The translations under genes and the position numbers were made by a program. The notes below the pieces were generated by a model, which was not told the origin of the DNA, searched no databases, and saw only the letters and a list, made by a program, of their open reading frames with translations. From Planctomycetaceae bacterium (GTDB taxonomy: Bacteria; Planctomycetota; Planctomycetia; Planctomycetales; Planctomycetaceae), in NCBI GenBank assembly GCA_947476295.1, contig CANJQC010000042.1, positions 1 to 39,240 of the forward strand: 39,240 nucleotides of DNA. Reading direction: 5' to 3'. Positions 1 through 9,358 of this stretch are shown piece after piece. Numbering within the stretch: position 1 is the first letter of the stretch; each line of letters begins with the position of its first letter.

Positions 1-47
1 ACGCGTTAAATTCGAGGCCGATCAAGCCCAAAAGGAAGAGATGACAG

Positions 48-1271
48 ATGCGGGTTCAGATTATCAGCAATTTGTTCTTCCCGGATGAACTTGCAGGGGC
101 ATCTTTGTATACAGACCTCGCTGTTTTCCTGCGGGACAAAGGACATGATGTCCGAGTGACAACCACGTTTTCTTACTATCCGGCGTGGAGTCTGAAATCG
201 GAAGACAAAGGCATTAAATGCCGCGACGAAGAGTTTCAGGGGATTAAGATACGGCGCATTTCGATGTTTGTTCCTGAGAGGCCAACGGGAAAAGGACGAT
301 TGTTATCCGATCTAAGTTTCCTTTGGTCGCTTCTTCAACGTGGGCGTTTCGCCAATTGGTCACCCGATGTTGTGCTGACGGCCCTGCCAATGCTCTCACA
401 GTGCATGGCACAGCGGTTCATGTATCCTTTTCGCGGCATTCCCCGACTGATCATCGTTCAGGACTTTGCAGTTGAGGCTGCGTTGGAGTTGGGCATCCTG
501 AAAATTCCCGGTGCTGCTGGCGTTCTGCGAAGTCTCCAGCGATGGTCGCTGCGGTCCGCAGGCACGATTTCAACAATCAGCCCCATAATGCTCCAGAAGC
601 TTGACGCACAGATCGGCTCAGATCGGCGGACGATCTTTATTCCCAACTGGATTCATCAAAGTCTGCAGAAGGAAATTGAGAAGCAGCAAACGAAGGGACT
701 GATTCGAAGTCCCCTGTGTGTCTTCTACGCCGGTAACCTCGGAGTGAAACAGGGACTTCCTGATTTTCTCCAACAGTTCGCGGAGGCTAAGTGTGCAACA
801 AAGGGATGGCATCTCAACATCTGCGGCGGCGGTGCAGAAAAATCCCGAATTGAAAGTGCCGTGGCCACCCTTGTCGGAGTGAGCGTTGGGCCGGTTCTCG
901 ATGAACCCGCCTATATCTCCAGCCTCCTGACGACCACCGCCTGCCTTGTGACCCAGCGGCCCGGCACAGGAGCCAATTTTCTTCCGTCAAAATTGCTCCC
1001 GGCTCTCGCAACTGCAACACCGGTGCTCGCGGTGTGCGAACGTGCAAGTCCCCTCGCAGAGGAAGTGGTGGAGGGTGGATTTGGCGAAGTAATTGAACCG
1101 GGGAACGCAGGGGCACTCAGGGATTGCCTTATTCGCTGGCAAGAGGAACCTGAAATTCTTCAGCGAATGAGTGAAATGGCAAAGAGACGATCTGCCATGT
1201 ATCATCGGGATTCGATCCTTCCCCGATATGAAGCAGAACTACTTCATTTGGTTGCATCTAAGCCTGATTGA
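48..1271 (+). CDS. WcaI-like family 4 glycosyltransferase
   Basis: This 407-residue protein is a GT-B fold sugar transferase of the WcaI type, which would add a nucleotide-activated sugar to a lipid-linked exopolysaccharide or O-antigen intermediate at the inner face of the membrane. The N-terminus (IISNLFFPDELAGASLYTDL) is the characteristic WcaI opening, with the acceptor-side glycine region. The C-terminal half carries the donor-side pattern, with GNLGVKQGL near residue 227, ICGGGAEKSRIE near 258, and SKLLPALATATPVLA where GT4 enzymes place their nucleotide-sugar loop. The ATG follows an AGGAAGAG-type ribosome site about 8 bases upstream. A GDP-fucose synthase follows after a short gap, consistent with a polysaccharide operon that probably begins left of the window. 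Family assignment is firm; donor and acceptor are unknown. Confidence 0.85.
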   Translation: MRVQIISNLFFPDELAGASLYTDLAVFLRDKGHDVRVTTTFSYYPAWSLKSEDKGIKCRDEEFQGIKIRRISMFVPERPTGKGRLLSDLSFLWSLLQRGRFANWSPDVVLTALPMLSQCMAQRFMYPFRGIPRLIIVQDFAVEAALELGILKIPGAAGVLRSLQRWSLRSAGTISTISPIMLQKLDAQIGSDRRTIFIPNWIHQSLQKEIEKQQTKGLIRSPLCVFYAGNLGVKQGLPDFLQQFAEAKCATKGWHLNICGGGAEKSRIESAVATLVGVSVGPVLDEPAYISSLLTTTACLVTQRPGTGANFLPSKLLPALATATPVLAVCERASPLAEEVVEGGFGEVIEPGNAGALRDCLIRWQEEPEILQRMSEMAKRRSAMYHRDSILPRYEAELLHLVASKPD

Positions 1272-1349
1272 TAACTTTTTCGCTCGTACGGAATTTAGCT
1301 GAGCCATCGGTGGTTTTCCTGCCCATAGATAGTGACTGCCCGCTTCATT

Positions 1350-2303
1350 ATGATTTCATATTCCTCATCAATCTTTGTCGCTGGCCACCGAGGCATGGTG
1401 GGGGCTGCTGTCGTCCGTCAGTTAGCCGCTGGCGGATTTCGAAATCTGTTGCTCAAAAACCGATCCGACCTAGACCTGACGTCTCAAGCGAGTGTCAATC
1501 AATTCTTTGCTGAGCATCATCCGGAAGTGGTCGTTTTTGCAGCAGCAAAAGTAGGTGGCATTCATGCCAACAACACTTTTCCGGCGGAGTTCCTGTATCA
1601 GAATCTGGTAATGGCTTCCAACGCTGTCCATGCTGCGTGGCAGCACGGGACGAAGCGATTTCTGTTTCTGGGCAGCACCTGTATCTATCCTCGCATGGCG
1701 CCGCAGCCGATTGCCGAAAGCAGCTTGTTAACGTCGTCGCTGGAACCGACAAATGAAGCCTACGCGATCGCAAAAATCGCAGGCCTGAAACTGTGCCAAT
1801 TCTATCGACGTCAATATGGCGTGTTGTTTCATTCCGCCATGCCGACAAATCTGTATGGTCCCGGTGATAATTATCATCCTGATAATAGTCATGTCCTGCC
1901 GGCACTGATTCGACGGTTTCATGAAGCCAGGGAATCGAATGCCGATTCGGTAACGATCTGGGGCTCAGGGACACCGTTACGAGAGTTTCTGCATGTCGAT
2001 GACCTTGCGTCCGGCATTCTGCATTTGCTGCAGTTGCCGGATCCTCCCGATTTGGTCAACGTTGGCACCGGTGAAGAAATCAGTATTCGCGGCGTGGCTG
2101 AACTCATCGCCGAGATTGTCGGATTCCGCGGCAGGATCATGAATGATCTGTCCATGCCCGATGGGACGCCACGCAAGCTGAGTGATATCAGCCTGATAAA
2201 ATCCACTGGCTGGTCCCCGAAGGTCTCCCTTCGAGACGGTCTGGCAGGGGCGTATCGAGACTTCCTGAACGAACTCTCCACCGAGCAACTCAGAAGTGTA
2301 TAG
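1350..2303 (+). CDS. fcl: GDP-L-fucose synthase
   Basis: This NADPH-dependent epimerase/reductase of the extended SDR family converts GDP-4-keto-6-deoxymannose to GDP-L-fucose for surface glycans. The Rossmann motif is [11 protein letters not shown] near the N-terminus. The family hallmark [19 protein letters not shown] is followed by [11 protein letters not shown], which holds the catalytic Tyr-x3-Lys. The length of 317 residues from the ATG at 1350 matches the family. A GTG six codons upstream (1332) is in frame, and neither start has a clear ribosome site; the ATG is preferred because homologues begin just before the Rossmann strand. No GDP-mannose dehydratase is visible in the window, so its partner must be elsewhere. 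A REP-like hairpin follows 50 bases after the stop. Confidence 0.92.
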   Translation: MISYSSSIFVAGHRGMVGAAVVRQLAAGGFRNLLLKNRSDLDLTSQASVNQFFAEHHPEVVVFAAAKVGGIHANNTFPAEFLYQNLVMASNAVHAAWQHGTKRFLFLGSTCIYPRMAPQPIAESSLLTSSLEPTNEAYAIAKIAGLKLCQFYRRQYGVLFHSAMPTNLYGPGDNYHPDNSHVLPALIRRFHEARESNADSVTIWGSGTPLREFLHVDDLASGILHLLQLPDPPDLVNVGTGEEISIRGVAELIAEIVGFRGRIMNDLSMPDGTPRKLSDISLIKSTGWSPKVSLRDGLAGAYRDFLNELSTEQLRSV

Positions 2304-2353
2304 TGGGTGGTGAGAGAAGCGCTGCCCCTAACGAATTGCGACTAACTCCTCTC

Positions 2354-2426
2354 AAAAAAGGGGTCAGGAACCAATAGCCAAATGGCCCAGAGGGTGCTCC
2401 GCACTATTGGTTCCTGACCCCTTTTT
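2354..2426. repeat. REP-like palindromic element, copy 1
   Basis: A perfect 23-bp inverted repeat has its left arm at 2355-2377 and right arm at 2404-2426. The core is GGGGTCAGGAACC and the outer ends are A/T tracts. The arms flank a 26-base loop. The loop is the reverse complement, with a few mismatches, of the loop in the element at 23994-24063, so both are copies of one mobile-like unit in opposite orientation. It lies between fcl and the O-antigen polymerase-like gene, and its T-tract end could act as a transcription terminator. GGGGTCAGG-type repeats are often spread by REP-associated Y1 transposases; none is encoded here. Confidence 0.85.
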
Positions 2427-2498
2427 AAAGCCACAAAACCATGTTTCGGTGTCCTGCTGTTGAAGCATCGTGACAACCTGATTTCCGGAGGCGAGGAC

Positions 2499-3872
2499 AT
2501 GTTTGGTAATTTCGAGGGTTGGCTGTTCTCTGTAGTTTTTATTGTCGTTGTGTGGATTTACCTGTTGATCCGCAAAGGCCCGGTGGCCGCGCTTGGTGCG
2601 TCGATGGTGCTGAGTTTTGCATTTCCAGTCTGGCTCAAGGTCGACATCGGAGGGGCGCCCATCGATGTCCGAACAGCCATCGCCTTGATCAACCTGTTGA
2701 GTTTCATCTTGCATCCGCGAGGATTTCATCCGCAAGGCAAAATCCTTTTACCGCTGACCCTTCTGGACTGTTGCATGGCGATGATCTACCTCAGCCATAT
2801 TGCAACTGATAGTTTTGCAACGGGGTTTACGCCGATGTTGCCTTGCCTGGCGTACTGCGAATGGGTTCTTCCGTACGTCGCGGGGCGATACGCGATTCGG
2901 GACAGGAACGATCTGAAATGGGTTGCCTCGTGGGTCCTGGGAGTACTCCTGTTGCTGGGATTGACGGCCTGCTTCGAATCCCTGACGAAAGTGAATCCAT
3001 TCGAGTTTGTATTTGGAAATCGTCCAACGGAGTTGGCCAGTCGCCATGCTGCGAGATTCGGCTTGAAGCGTGCGTTTGCACCAACAATGCATCCCATCTT
3101 TTTCGGCATGATGATGACTGTCTTGATGCCATGGCTGGTTTGCATGTGGCAATCGTCGGAGTCACGGCGAATACGTGGACTGACCGTATTTGCAGGAGTG
3201 ATTGCACTGGCAGGAACAGTTTTTACTATTTCGCGAACGCCGGTAATCACCATTCTGATCGCTGCGAGCCTGACGCTGGCACTTCGATTCAAAGTCCTCC
3301 GATGGCCGCTGGGACTGTCGCTGGCCATAGCAATTGGTGTGTTCGTGGCATTTCCGAACGAAGTTATGGATGCGGCTAGCCGCTGGACCGGAGGTGGGGA
3401 CAAACCACGTCTGATCGAGATTGATGGGGAGGCTGTGGTCACTTCAAGCAGTCGAAGCCGGTTGCATATCCTCGGAATCTACTCAGAGGCATTGGCCAAA
3501 GCAGGTCTATTCGGATACGGCAGCGAGGCGACGACAGGGTTTCCACTCCGGATTCCTGGAGTGGACGGCACGTTCAAATCAGCAAACTTGTTTAAGCAGG
3601 TCGATAACGGCTACATTCTGCTGACACTGCGGTTTGGCTGGGTAGGCGGCGCTTGTCTGGTGATCTTATTTCTGACCGCCATCGCGACTGGGCTGTCGCT
3701 TTATTTTGAGCGGCCGGATCAACTGTTCCCCGGAGTCGTCGCGTGCCTGCTGGCCGTAGTCGCAAGTTTTTCGTTGTTACTGGTTTTCATGAGCTATGAT
3801 TTTGGTTTGCCCATTCTCTGGACAATGGGCGTGCTGTCAGGATTGGCTTCGGCTCGAACAGAAGAGAGGTGA
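2499..3872 (+). CDS. O-antigen ligase/polymerase-like membrane protein
   Basis: This 457-residue polytopic membrane protein has about ten hydrophobic segments, beginning with GWLFSVVFIVVVWIYLLI at residues 7-24. A large hydrophilic loop at roughly residues 290-370 is followed by two or three more segments, the layout of Wzy/WaaL-type O-antigen polymerases and ligases. It would polymerise or transfer lipid-linked glycan repeats on the periplasmic side. The ATG at 2499 is chosen over an in-frame TTG at 2460 because a GGAGG site sits 7 bases upstream. The preceding glycosyltransferase and fucose synthase support a surface polysaccharide role. Sequence similarity within this fold is weak, so ligase and polymerase cannot be separated. 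Confidence 0.7.
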   Translation: MFGNFEGWLFSVVFIVVVWIYLLIRKGPVAALGASMVLSFAFPVWLKVDIGGAPIDVRTAIALINLLSFILHPRGFHPQGKILLPLTLLDCCMAMIYLSHIATDSFATGFTPMLPCLAYCEWVLPYVAGRYAIRDRNDLKWVASWVLGVLLLLGLTACFESLTKVNPFEFVFGNRPTELASRHAARFGLKRAFAPTMHPIFFGMMMTVLMPWLVCMWQSSESRRIRGLTVFAGVIALAGTVFTISRTPVITILIAASLTLALRFKVLRWPLGLSLAIAIGVFVAFPNEVMDAASRWTGGGDKPRLIEIDGEAVVTSSSRSRLHILGIYSEALAKAGLFGYGSEATTGFPLRIPGVDGTFKSANLFKQVDNGYILLTLRFGWVGGACLVILFLTAIATGLSLYFERPDQLFPGVVACLLAVVASFSLLLVFMSYDFGLPILWTMGVLSGLASARTEER

Positions 3873-4527
3873 AGAGCATTGCACCACGAATTTGCAACTG
3901 CGAACAGACGTTCATAGAACGCGTCATGGAAGGCACCCTGTGTTCGGCCAAAGGCTGGCTCAGGGCTGGAGTGGAAATAACAGTCTGGTCTTGTTTAGGC
4001 AAAAAGATTTGAGTTAAGAAGATGAGTCGCATTCGAGTCGTTTAATTTTCTTACCACGCAATCTCCTTGCCTCAAATTGCGATTCTGCTTGCACAACTGT
4101 TCGAGTCTCAGTCAAAATGTTCTGTACTTGGTTGCATGGAACTCATGTCCCTTGATAACTGCCACAGTAATTATTGCGCCGATCCTTACTGGGTGGCGTT
4201 GAGGACGTCGACTTCCCTTTGATAGCGGAGTGTATTTTTGGCGAACCGCTCATCTCCGCTAACAGAACGCTAATGAATCGCAGGTGTTTTTGCGATTATC
4301 AGCGTGCCGTTAGCGATCATTAGCGGTTTCAAGACAGAATTCCATTGTTTCAGCAAGGGCTACGTACTTGCGGCCATGAAATCAGGGGATGGACATCCTC
4401 CGCTCGCCTGAAATGGCACCCGATACGAATTCGCGAATCAAACAGCACTGACGCAGCGTGTCTTCATGGCTATACTTTCACAGATCGATACGAGTGAGGG
4501 TTGCTGACTGTCTCATAGGACAATGTC
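3873..4527. other. Intergenic stretch with one imperfect stem-loop
   Basis: No convincing gene lies in these 655 bases. The only structure is an imperfect palindrome at about 4256-4326. CCGCTAAC at the left faces TTAGCGG at the right, and inside it ACGCTAATGAATCGCA faces TGCGATTATCAGCGT around a short T-rich loop. There is no T-run after it, so it is not a standard terminator; it resembles a small interspersed repeat. An AGGA ribosome site precedes the next ATG at 4528. Confidence 0.5.
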
Positions 4528-5298
4528 ATGGGAGTTCACGACTGGAGTCGCGTTGATGACGGGATTTTTCACGACTTTCATCATGCGTGGATCGAAGAGA
4601 TAAAGCGCGAATTGAATGGGGGTCTGTTGCCTGAATGGCTGTACGCATTGGCCGAGCAGCAAGTGTCGGAGTTTGGCCCCGATGTATTGGCCTTGCAGGC
4701 TCCCGGTTCGAAGGACGAAATGAAATCGAGCGAGCGTGACGACAGCAGCGACAGTGGAAGTGACACGGGTTTGATGGTGGCACCTCCGCGAGTCGCAATG
4801 ACGCTTCAGGGAGCGGAGGATTTTTATACGCAGCGGCAAAAATCCGTCGCGATCCGTCACGCAAGGGACGACCGAATTGTCGCCATCGTGGAAGTGGTTT
4901 CGCCCGGAAATAAATCTAGTCAGCAGAGGCTGGAAGCATTCGTCCGCAAGGCCTGCTCACTGTTGCGGCAGGGGATTCATCTATTGGTGCTGGATCTGCA
5001 TCTTCCCACACGTCGGGCACCGGACGGAATTCACGGAGCGATCTGGAACATCATTGGCAGCAGCAGCGATGAAGATTACCACCAACCCGCTGACAAGCCA
5101 TTGACGCTCGTCGCATACCAATCCAGATTGTACGCTGGCGTCACTGCGTACGTTGAACCCGTCGCAATCGGCGATCTGCTGAGGGAAATGCCGCTGTATG
5201 TGACCGCTGAAGGGTATGTCTCCGTGCCGCTACTGGAAACCTACGATCGAGCGTTTGCCGCTCTGCCACGTCGCTGGGCCAGTGTACTGGAACAATGA
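4528..5298 (+). CDS. DUF4058 family protein
   Basis: This 256-residue protein opens with MGVHDWSRVDDGIFHDFHHA and carries ALAEQQV, the standard N-terminus of DUF4058 proteins, which are common in planctomycetes and cyanobacteria and have no known biochemical function. A central region (IVAIVEVVSPGNKSS) resembles the PD-(D/E)xK-like strand pattern noted in such families, but this is only an impression. An AGGA site lies 7 bases upstream of the ATG. A nucleotidyltransferase-fold gene starts 43 bases after the stop, so the two are probably co-transcribed. The protein has no signal peptide or membrane segment and is expected in the cytoplasm. Confidence 0.8.
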   Translation: MGVHDWSRVDDGIFHDFHHAWIEEIKRELNGGLLPEWLYALAEQQVSEFGPDVLALQAPGSKDEMKSSERDDSSDSGSDTGLMVAPPRVAMTLQGAEDFYTQRQKSVAIRHARDDRIVAIVEVVSPGNKSSQQRLEAFVRKACSLLRQGIHLLVLDLHLPTRRAPDGIHGAIWNIIGSSSDEDYHQPADKPLTLVAYQSRLYAGVTAYVEPVAIGDLLREMPLYVTAEGYVSVPLLETYDRAFAALPRRWASVLEQ

Positions 5299-5341
5299 CT
5301 TGCGAAAAACAGCTGGCATTGAATTATGGAAAACGGCTCTT

Positions 5342-5932
5342 ATGACTGAATTTCGATTAACCGGTGCAGCACTTTGGGAAAGGATGAACCTCGCTGTGGA
5401 AAAGGTTCAGGAACGTCTGGAAAAAACGGCACGGACGCTGGAGGCGGCTGAAATCCCGTATTGCATCATCGGCGGAAATGCCGTGCGGGCCTGGGTCGCG
5501 CAGAGAGACGAAGCTGCCGTACGAACAACGCGTGATGTCGATATCCTGCTGCGACGCAGTGACTTGCCCGGAGCAATTCATGCAATGCAGAACGCCGGTT
5601 TCGTGTATCGACCTTCTGCGGGTATCGACATGTTCCTAGATCACGAAGATGCCAGGGCACGCGATGCTGTGCATGTCCTGCTTGCCAGCGAACGACTACG
5701 TGAAACTGATCTGTTTGCCGCACCGGATGTGGATGAATCTGTGATGGTGGACGCGCACAGAACACTGTCTCTGGCAGCCCTCGTTCGAATGAAGCTGAAT
5801 GTTTTTCGTGATAAAGATCGAATGCATCTGCGGGACATGCTCGACGTGGAACTCATCGACGCCAGTTGGGTCTCAGATTTACCCCCGGAACTTGGGGCTC
5901 GTCTTCAGGAACTTCTCGATAATCCGGAGTAA
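5342..5932 (+). CDS. Nucleotidyltransferase-fold protein
   Basis: This 196-residue protein has the minimal nucleotidyltransferase signature: a GGNAVRAWVAQ turn near residue 45, then RTTRDVDILL with the two acidic metal-binding positions near residues 65-67. This resembles AbiEii-type or MNT-type proteins. The N-terminal helix is rich in Glu and Lys. The ATG at 5342 is chosen because the longer open frame would run back inside the DUF4058 gene. The C-terminal half (MVDAHRTLSLAALVRMKLN, then RDMLDVELID) matches the helical tail often seen in these small proteins. Substrate is unknown. Pairing with DUF4058 rather than with a HEPN or AbiEi partner argues against a classical toxin-antitoxin role. 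Confidence 0.7.
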   Translation: MTEFRLTGAALWERMNLAVEKVQERLEKTARTLEAAEIPYCIIGGNAVRAWVAQRDEAAVRTTRDVDILLRRSDLPGAIHAMQNAGFVYRPSAGIDMFLDHEDARARDAVHVLLASERLRETDLFAAPDVDESVMVDAHRTLSLAALVRMKLNVFRDKDRMHLRDMLDVELIDASWVSDLPPELGARLQELLDNPE

Positions 5933-6130
5933 GTCGGCAAGCAAATAGTCCCGACGTACGGGTTAAATACACTCGTACATATAAAGCAATCATCCGGCAG
6001 AGATGTCCTGATCGGTGCTATGGACAAGAACTTCTTAACAAATCGATTCTTCGGGAAAATCTTCCTGCCAAATTCCACCCCGGGCAGATTCAATACAATA
6101 TGCTTGGTACTTCGTCACACCCCAAAGCTT

Positions 6131-6163
6131 AAATAAAGGGGACAGTTCCGGACCCATTTTTTT
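6131..6163. repeat. REP-like half element
   Basis: A 33-base imperfect palindrome has GGGGACAGTTCCGGACCC at its centre, flanked by AAATAAA on the left and a T-run on the right. It resembles the GGGGTCAGGAACC elements at 2.35 and 24.0 kb in size and design, but the core differs. It lies in the 271-base gap between the nucleotidyltransferase gene and the next gene. Nothing else was recognised in that gap. Confidence 0.55.
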
Positions 6164-6203
6164 CAGTTCTGGGATACACCACACGAGAAGGACATAGGCT
6201 GAC

Positions 6204-7430
6204 ATGCAGTCGAAATTCGTACTGGCTCCATTGACTATCTGCTCATTCCTGGTGACGGGGGCAGTTGTTGCATCTCACGTTCTGCTGGAACCTGCGGCTT
6301 CGGGAACCGCAGAGTCGAAAACGCGGGTCGATGCCGCATTCGGCGATCCCATGAGTGCCGAAGGTTCTGTTCTCGGGATGCCAAAGACATTGTTAATGAC
6401 AGGTGTGACTTCCACAGTTCCTGACGTGCGCACGATGCCCGTGATCAGGGCAGTGCCATGGGAACACCAAGACCTGGGACGCGAATTTCGTCGGGCTGGT
6501 TCGCAACTGTCCTGCAGCCTGCTGGAACCCGGTATCGACGTGATTCAACCGCTGGTCGCCCCGACGCCTGGTACCGCTGGGCCGATCGGACGACAGACGG
6601 CATTCTCGCTCAATCTTGAAGTCGATCCGGCTGCAAAATCCACACTGCCTCGAGTCGCGCGAGGTGCGATCGAAAGTTATCTCGAATCACATCAACTGAC
6701 GATTCAGACCGTGTATTACCACACAGCCGAAGGCCATCCATTCTTAGGTCCTCAGGTCCGCGCCGCATTCGTAGCTGTCACCAGTCCCGAAAAGACGACG
6801 GAAGCGGAAGCAATGATCGTCGCATCGATCAAGGAACTGCGAACATTGGGACTTTACTGGGATCAATCGACCGCACTGGTACCCGAACAGGCTCGTACGA
6901 TGATTCTGGCGTTCCGATACAGTCTGGACACCAACATCGCCGGCACCGAAAAGTCGGCGTCTAACCATGAGTATGAGCTTCTGTTTTTGCACCTGCTCAA
7001 GGACTCAACCGCCACTGCTCCAAAGCTGGCGGTGTTCGCCACTTCGAATGGCCGAAACGAGTTGAATCTGCTTGAGACCTGCGATCCTGTGTCTGCTCAG
7101 CAGAAGTCTGTCATTGCGGCTCGTGTCCGCTTTGGTGAATTCAACAGGATGGGGATGTATCCGGCAAATCCAGTGGTGACCGGAGTTTTCCATCAGGCTC
7201 AACTTTCGCTGCCCGTCGATTCAGTAAAAGCCTTGTTGGAAGGATTTGCATCCGGCACGCCACGGTTACTGTCCGATGTGCTGGACGAACTGAGCAGCCG
7301 GGGTGCGACGGGCAATACCAGTGAACTGTTCACTACTCCTGCGCAGGAACCTTCCGTGGTCGCACCAGATGCCGCGACACCAGAAGCCACTCGGACGGAC
7401 AGTGCAAACCCGGATGGTGCGGCCAAGTAG
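6204..7430 (+). CDS. Exported protein of unknown function
   Basis: I do not recognise this 408-residue protein. The N-terminus has one Lys followed by a hydrophobic stretch (FVLAPLTICSFLVTGAVVAS), which looks like a signal peptide or anchor. The rest is soluble and mixed in composition, with a low-complexity Ala/Thr/Pro tail after about residue 370. There are no cysteine clusters and no obvious catalytic motif. It stands alone between the nucleotidyltransferase gene and the lipid cluster, with gaps of 271 and 356 bases, so it gives no operon context. The ATG at 6204 is preceded by a weak AAGGA about 11 bases upstream. A periplasmic or membrane-anchored location is inferred. Confidence 0.6.
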   Translation: MQSKFVLAPLTICSFLVTGAVVASHVLLEPAASGTAESKTRVDAAFGDPMSAEGSVLGMPKTLLMTGVTSTVPDVRTMPVIRAVPWEHQDLGREFRRAGSQLSCSLLEPGIDVIQPLVAPTPGTAGPIGRQTAFSLNLEVDPAAKSTLPRVARGAIESYLESHQLTIQTVYYHTAEGHPFLGPQVRAAFVAVTSPEKTTEAEAMIVASIKELRTLGLYWDQSTALVPEQARTMILAFRYSLDTNIAGTEKSASNHEYELLFLHLLKDSTATAPKLAVFATSNGRNELNLLETCDPVSAQQKSVIAARVRFGEFNRMGMYPANPVVTGVFHQAQLSLPVDSVKALLEGFASGTPRLLSDVLDELSSRGATGNTSELFTTPAQEPSVVAPDAATPEATRTDSANPDGAAK

Positions 7431-7786
7431 TAGCGTGTCGCAACCGGAATGGTCAGTGCGAAGCACAAAAGCGGAAGGGCAGGAGCCACGCCCTCCCCAA
7501 ATGAGCCATTAGGCAAGGCCCACACCGGCGGCTGCCGCCATTCCGCTCCCGGACCATGATTTGCATCTGGGAATTCCGGATATTACGACTGCGCAGGGTT
7601 TTCTGACGCTTCATGGACCCGAGGGCCTTTTTTTGGGGTGTAGTCTTCCCCGATGTCTCCCATAATACCAAGCTCGGAAAATAACGGCGTACTATGTGAA
7701 GCAAGCGAGTCCTGCAGTGACCACTGCGAAGCGAACCATTTGTACGCCTTTCGTCCACGTCAGATGTCGCTCAGAAAAACGCATTC
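7431..7786. other. Gap upstream of the lipid cluster
   Basis: No gene is supported in these 356 bases. There is a small GC hairpin (GGCGGCTGCCGCC, about 7529-7541). A GAGGGCC followed by seven T residues near 7620-7633 gives a weak terminator-like feature. The promoter of the lipid cluster should lie here, but no convincing -35/-10 pair was found. Confidence 0.4.
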
Positions 7787-9358
7787 ATGGATACTCCTGC
7801 AAGACACGATCGCCCATTCGTTCTGCTGACGGGCGGAACTGGACTCGTTGGCGGGCTGGTGCTTGCGCAGTTGATGCGAAATGAGATTCCTGTCGCCCTG
7901 GTGGTGCGGGGGAATCGGCGGCAGTTGGCGGTCGAAAGGGTTGACATCCTGATGCGGCGGCTGGAGGAGCGATTTGGACGGCTCTTTGTACGACCTGTTG
8001 TCCTGGAAGGTGACATGTGCCAGCCGGGATTGGGGCTGTCGGATGCTGATCGACGCTGGATCGCGGCGAATTGCGGCAGCGTGATTCATTCCGCCGCAAA
8101 CCTGCTCTTTCGTCCAGCAAGCGAGCATCCGGACAATGAACCCTATAGAACTAACGTGGAGGGAACTCGGTATCTGCTGGAAGTGATGATCTCGGCACAG
8201 ATCACGGAATGGCACTATGTCTCAACAGCGTACATCGCTGGGTTGCGAAGTGGGATGATTTTGGAGCAGGAATCGAACGTTGGACAACAGTTCGGCAATG
8301 ACTACGAGCGCAGCAAGACACTTGCCGAACAAATGTTAACGCAATCCACTGCGATACGGTCACTCACAATCTATCGCCCTTCGATTGTGATCGATCTGCA
8401 TCCGACGACCAGTATGCGTTCCGATCAGACGATCAACAGCGCGTTTGTCATGTTTCAAACGCTGAGCCAGCGGTTTGGATTGCCGGAACGCGGCGAATGG
8501 TTTAGAAGATTGGGCTTCGGTGGCGAAGAACGCAAGAACATTGTGACGGTGGACTGGGTGGCCACGATGATCGCTCAGATTTATCGCCGACCCGCATTGC
8601 ATGGTTCAACCTATCATTTGACAAGTCCGAACGGAACGTCTGCTTCACTTCTGGAAGACGGCTTTCGAGCGGCTGTGCAGAACAGCGGTGCAAAGCTTCC
8701 ACCGCGACGTGCGGAAGCGATGGCATTGATCGACGAGCACGCGGCACCTTTTGTGGCGGCGTTCAAGCCATACTTCAGGGATGACCCAAAGTTCGATCGC
8801 ACAAATACGATACGTGCAATCGACGTGTGCGGCGCATCAGACCTGCCTGAACTGACGGTTGAGCACCTGCAGGATTTTTGTATGCGGCAAACGAAGCCAA
8901 CTGGTCCTTCGGCTGCAGCGAAAGTAGAGTTCTCGGCTTGGAATCAGTTTGTTAACAGTGTGGAACGACGCTCGGTATCATCAACTCATGAAGCAGAGCA
9001 TCGCGGTACATTCATAGGCCTCGAATTATCAGGCCCATGCGGCGGGCAGTGGCATGTTGAACAAGCGGCGGCTGGCATTTTGCTGCATCGCTCAGCGACA
9101 TCGCTCGCCGCGGTTCGCTGGATCACGACCGTTGCTGCGATGAATGAACTCATTGAAAATCGACTTTCCGTCAGGAACGCTCTTGAAGAAGGACTCCTCA
9201 GTCTGGAAGTCGATCAAACCAGCGATTATACAGGTTTTCAGCTCACCAGTTCGCAGGCTGAAAAGTTCATCAACCAATTAGAAAAGCTGACCGCAGAGAT
9301 TCAGCGTCACAATCCTGACTTTCACGTTCGGAAGTCGGAGGTGGCTCATGTCGGTTGA
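7787..9358 (+). CDS. Thioester reductase (NAD_binding_4) with extra C-terminal domain
   Basis: This 523-residue protein has an N-terminal extended SDR of the thioester-reductase type. The nucleotide loop TGGTGLVG is at residues 15-22, and the catalytic pair is in NDYERSK (Tyr173, Lys177). Such domains (HetM, carboxylic acid reductases, NRPS R domains) release ACP-bound acyl chains as aldehydes or alcohols using NADPH. Here it would offload the product of the adjacent megasynthase, which has no thioesterase. Residues about 400-523 are not part of the reductase. The pattern SGPCGGQWHVEQAAAG followed by a helical ENRLSVRNALEEG segment resembles an SCP-2-like lipid-binding domain (low certainty). 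The stop overlaps the next ATG by 11 bases, implying translational coupling. An in-frame repeat (8989-9013) lies at the domain junction. Confidence 0.82.
   Translation: MDTPARHDRPFVLLTGGTGLVGGLVLAQLMRNEIPVALVVRGNRRQLAVERVDILMRRLEERFGRLFVRPVVLEGDMCQPGLGLSDADRRWIAANCGSVIHSAANLLFRPASEHPDNEPYRTNVEGTRYLLEVMISAQITEWHYVSTAYIAGLRSGMILEQESNVGQQFGNDYERSKTLAEQMLTQSTAIRSLTIYRPSIVIDLHPTTSMRSDQTINSAFVMFQTLSQRFGLPERGEWFRRLGFGGEERKNIVTVDWVATMIAQIYRRPALHGSTYHLTSPNGTSASLLEDGFRAAVQNSGAKLPPRRAEAMALIDEHAAPFVAAFKPYFRDDPKFDRTNTIRAIDVCGASDLPELTVEHLQDFCMRQTKPTGPSAAAKVEFSAWNQFVNSVERRSVSSTHEAEHRGTFIGLELSGPCGGQWHVEQAAAGILLHRSATSLAAVRWITTVAAMNELIENRLSVRNALEEGLLSLEVDQTSDYTGFQLTSSQAEKFINQLEKLTAEIQRHNPDFHVRKSEVAHVG
8989..9013 (+). 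repeat. In-frame short repeat, copy 1 (EAEHRGTF)
   Basis: This 25-base segment inside the thioester reductase gene resembles segments at 11168-11192 and 14102-14126 in the megasynthase gene. All three are in the same reading frame, giving EAEHRGTF, DAEHRGTL and DTERRGAL. Similarity between this copy and the 11168 copy extends upstream, where both read RRS followed by a Ser/Thr-rich stretch. All lie in inter-domain linkers. Confidence 0.6.

Noticed and set aside
1-47. 3' end of an upstream gene
   Set aside because: Two frames are open into the window and neither tail is recognisable, so no call can be supported.
2786-3442. Minus-strand open frame of 218 codons
   Set aside because: It is antisense to the O-antigen polymerase-like gene and shows no family resemblance.
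7600-7640. Rho-independent terminator upstream of the lipid cluster
   Set aside because: There is a T-run, but the preceding stem is too short and imperfect to call.
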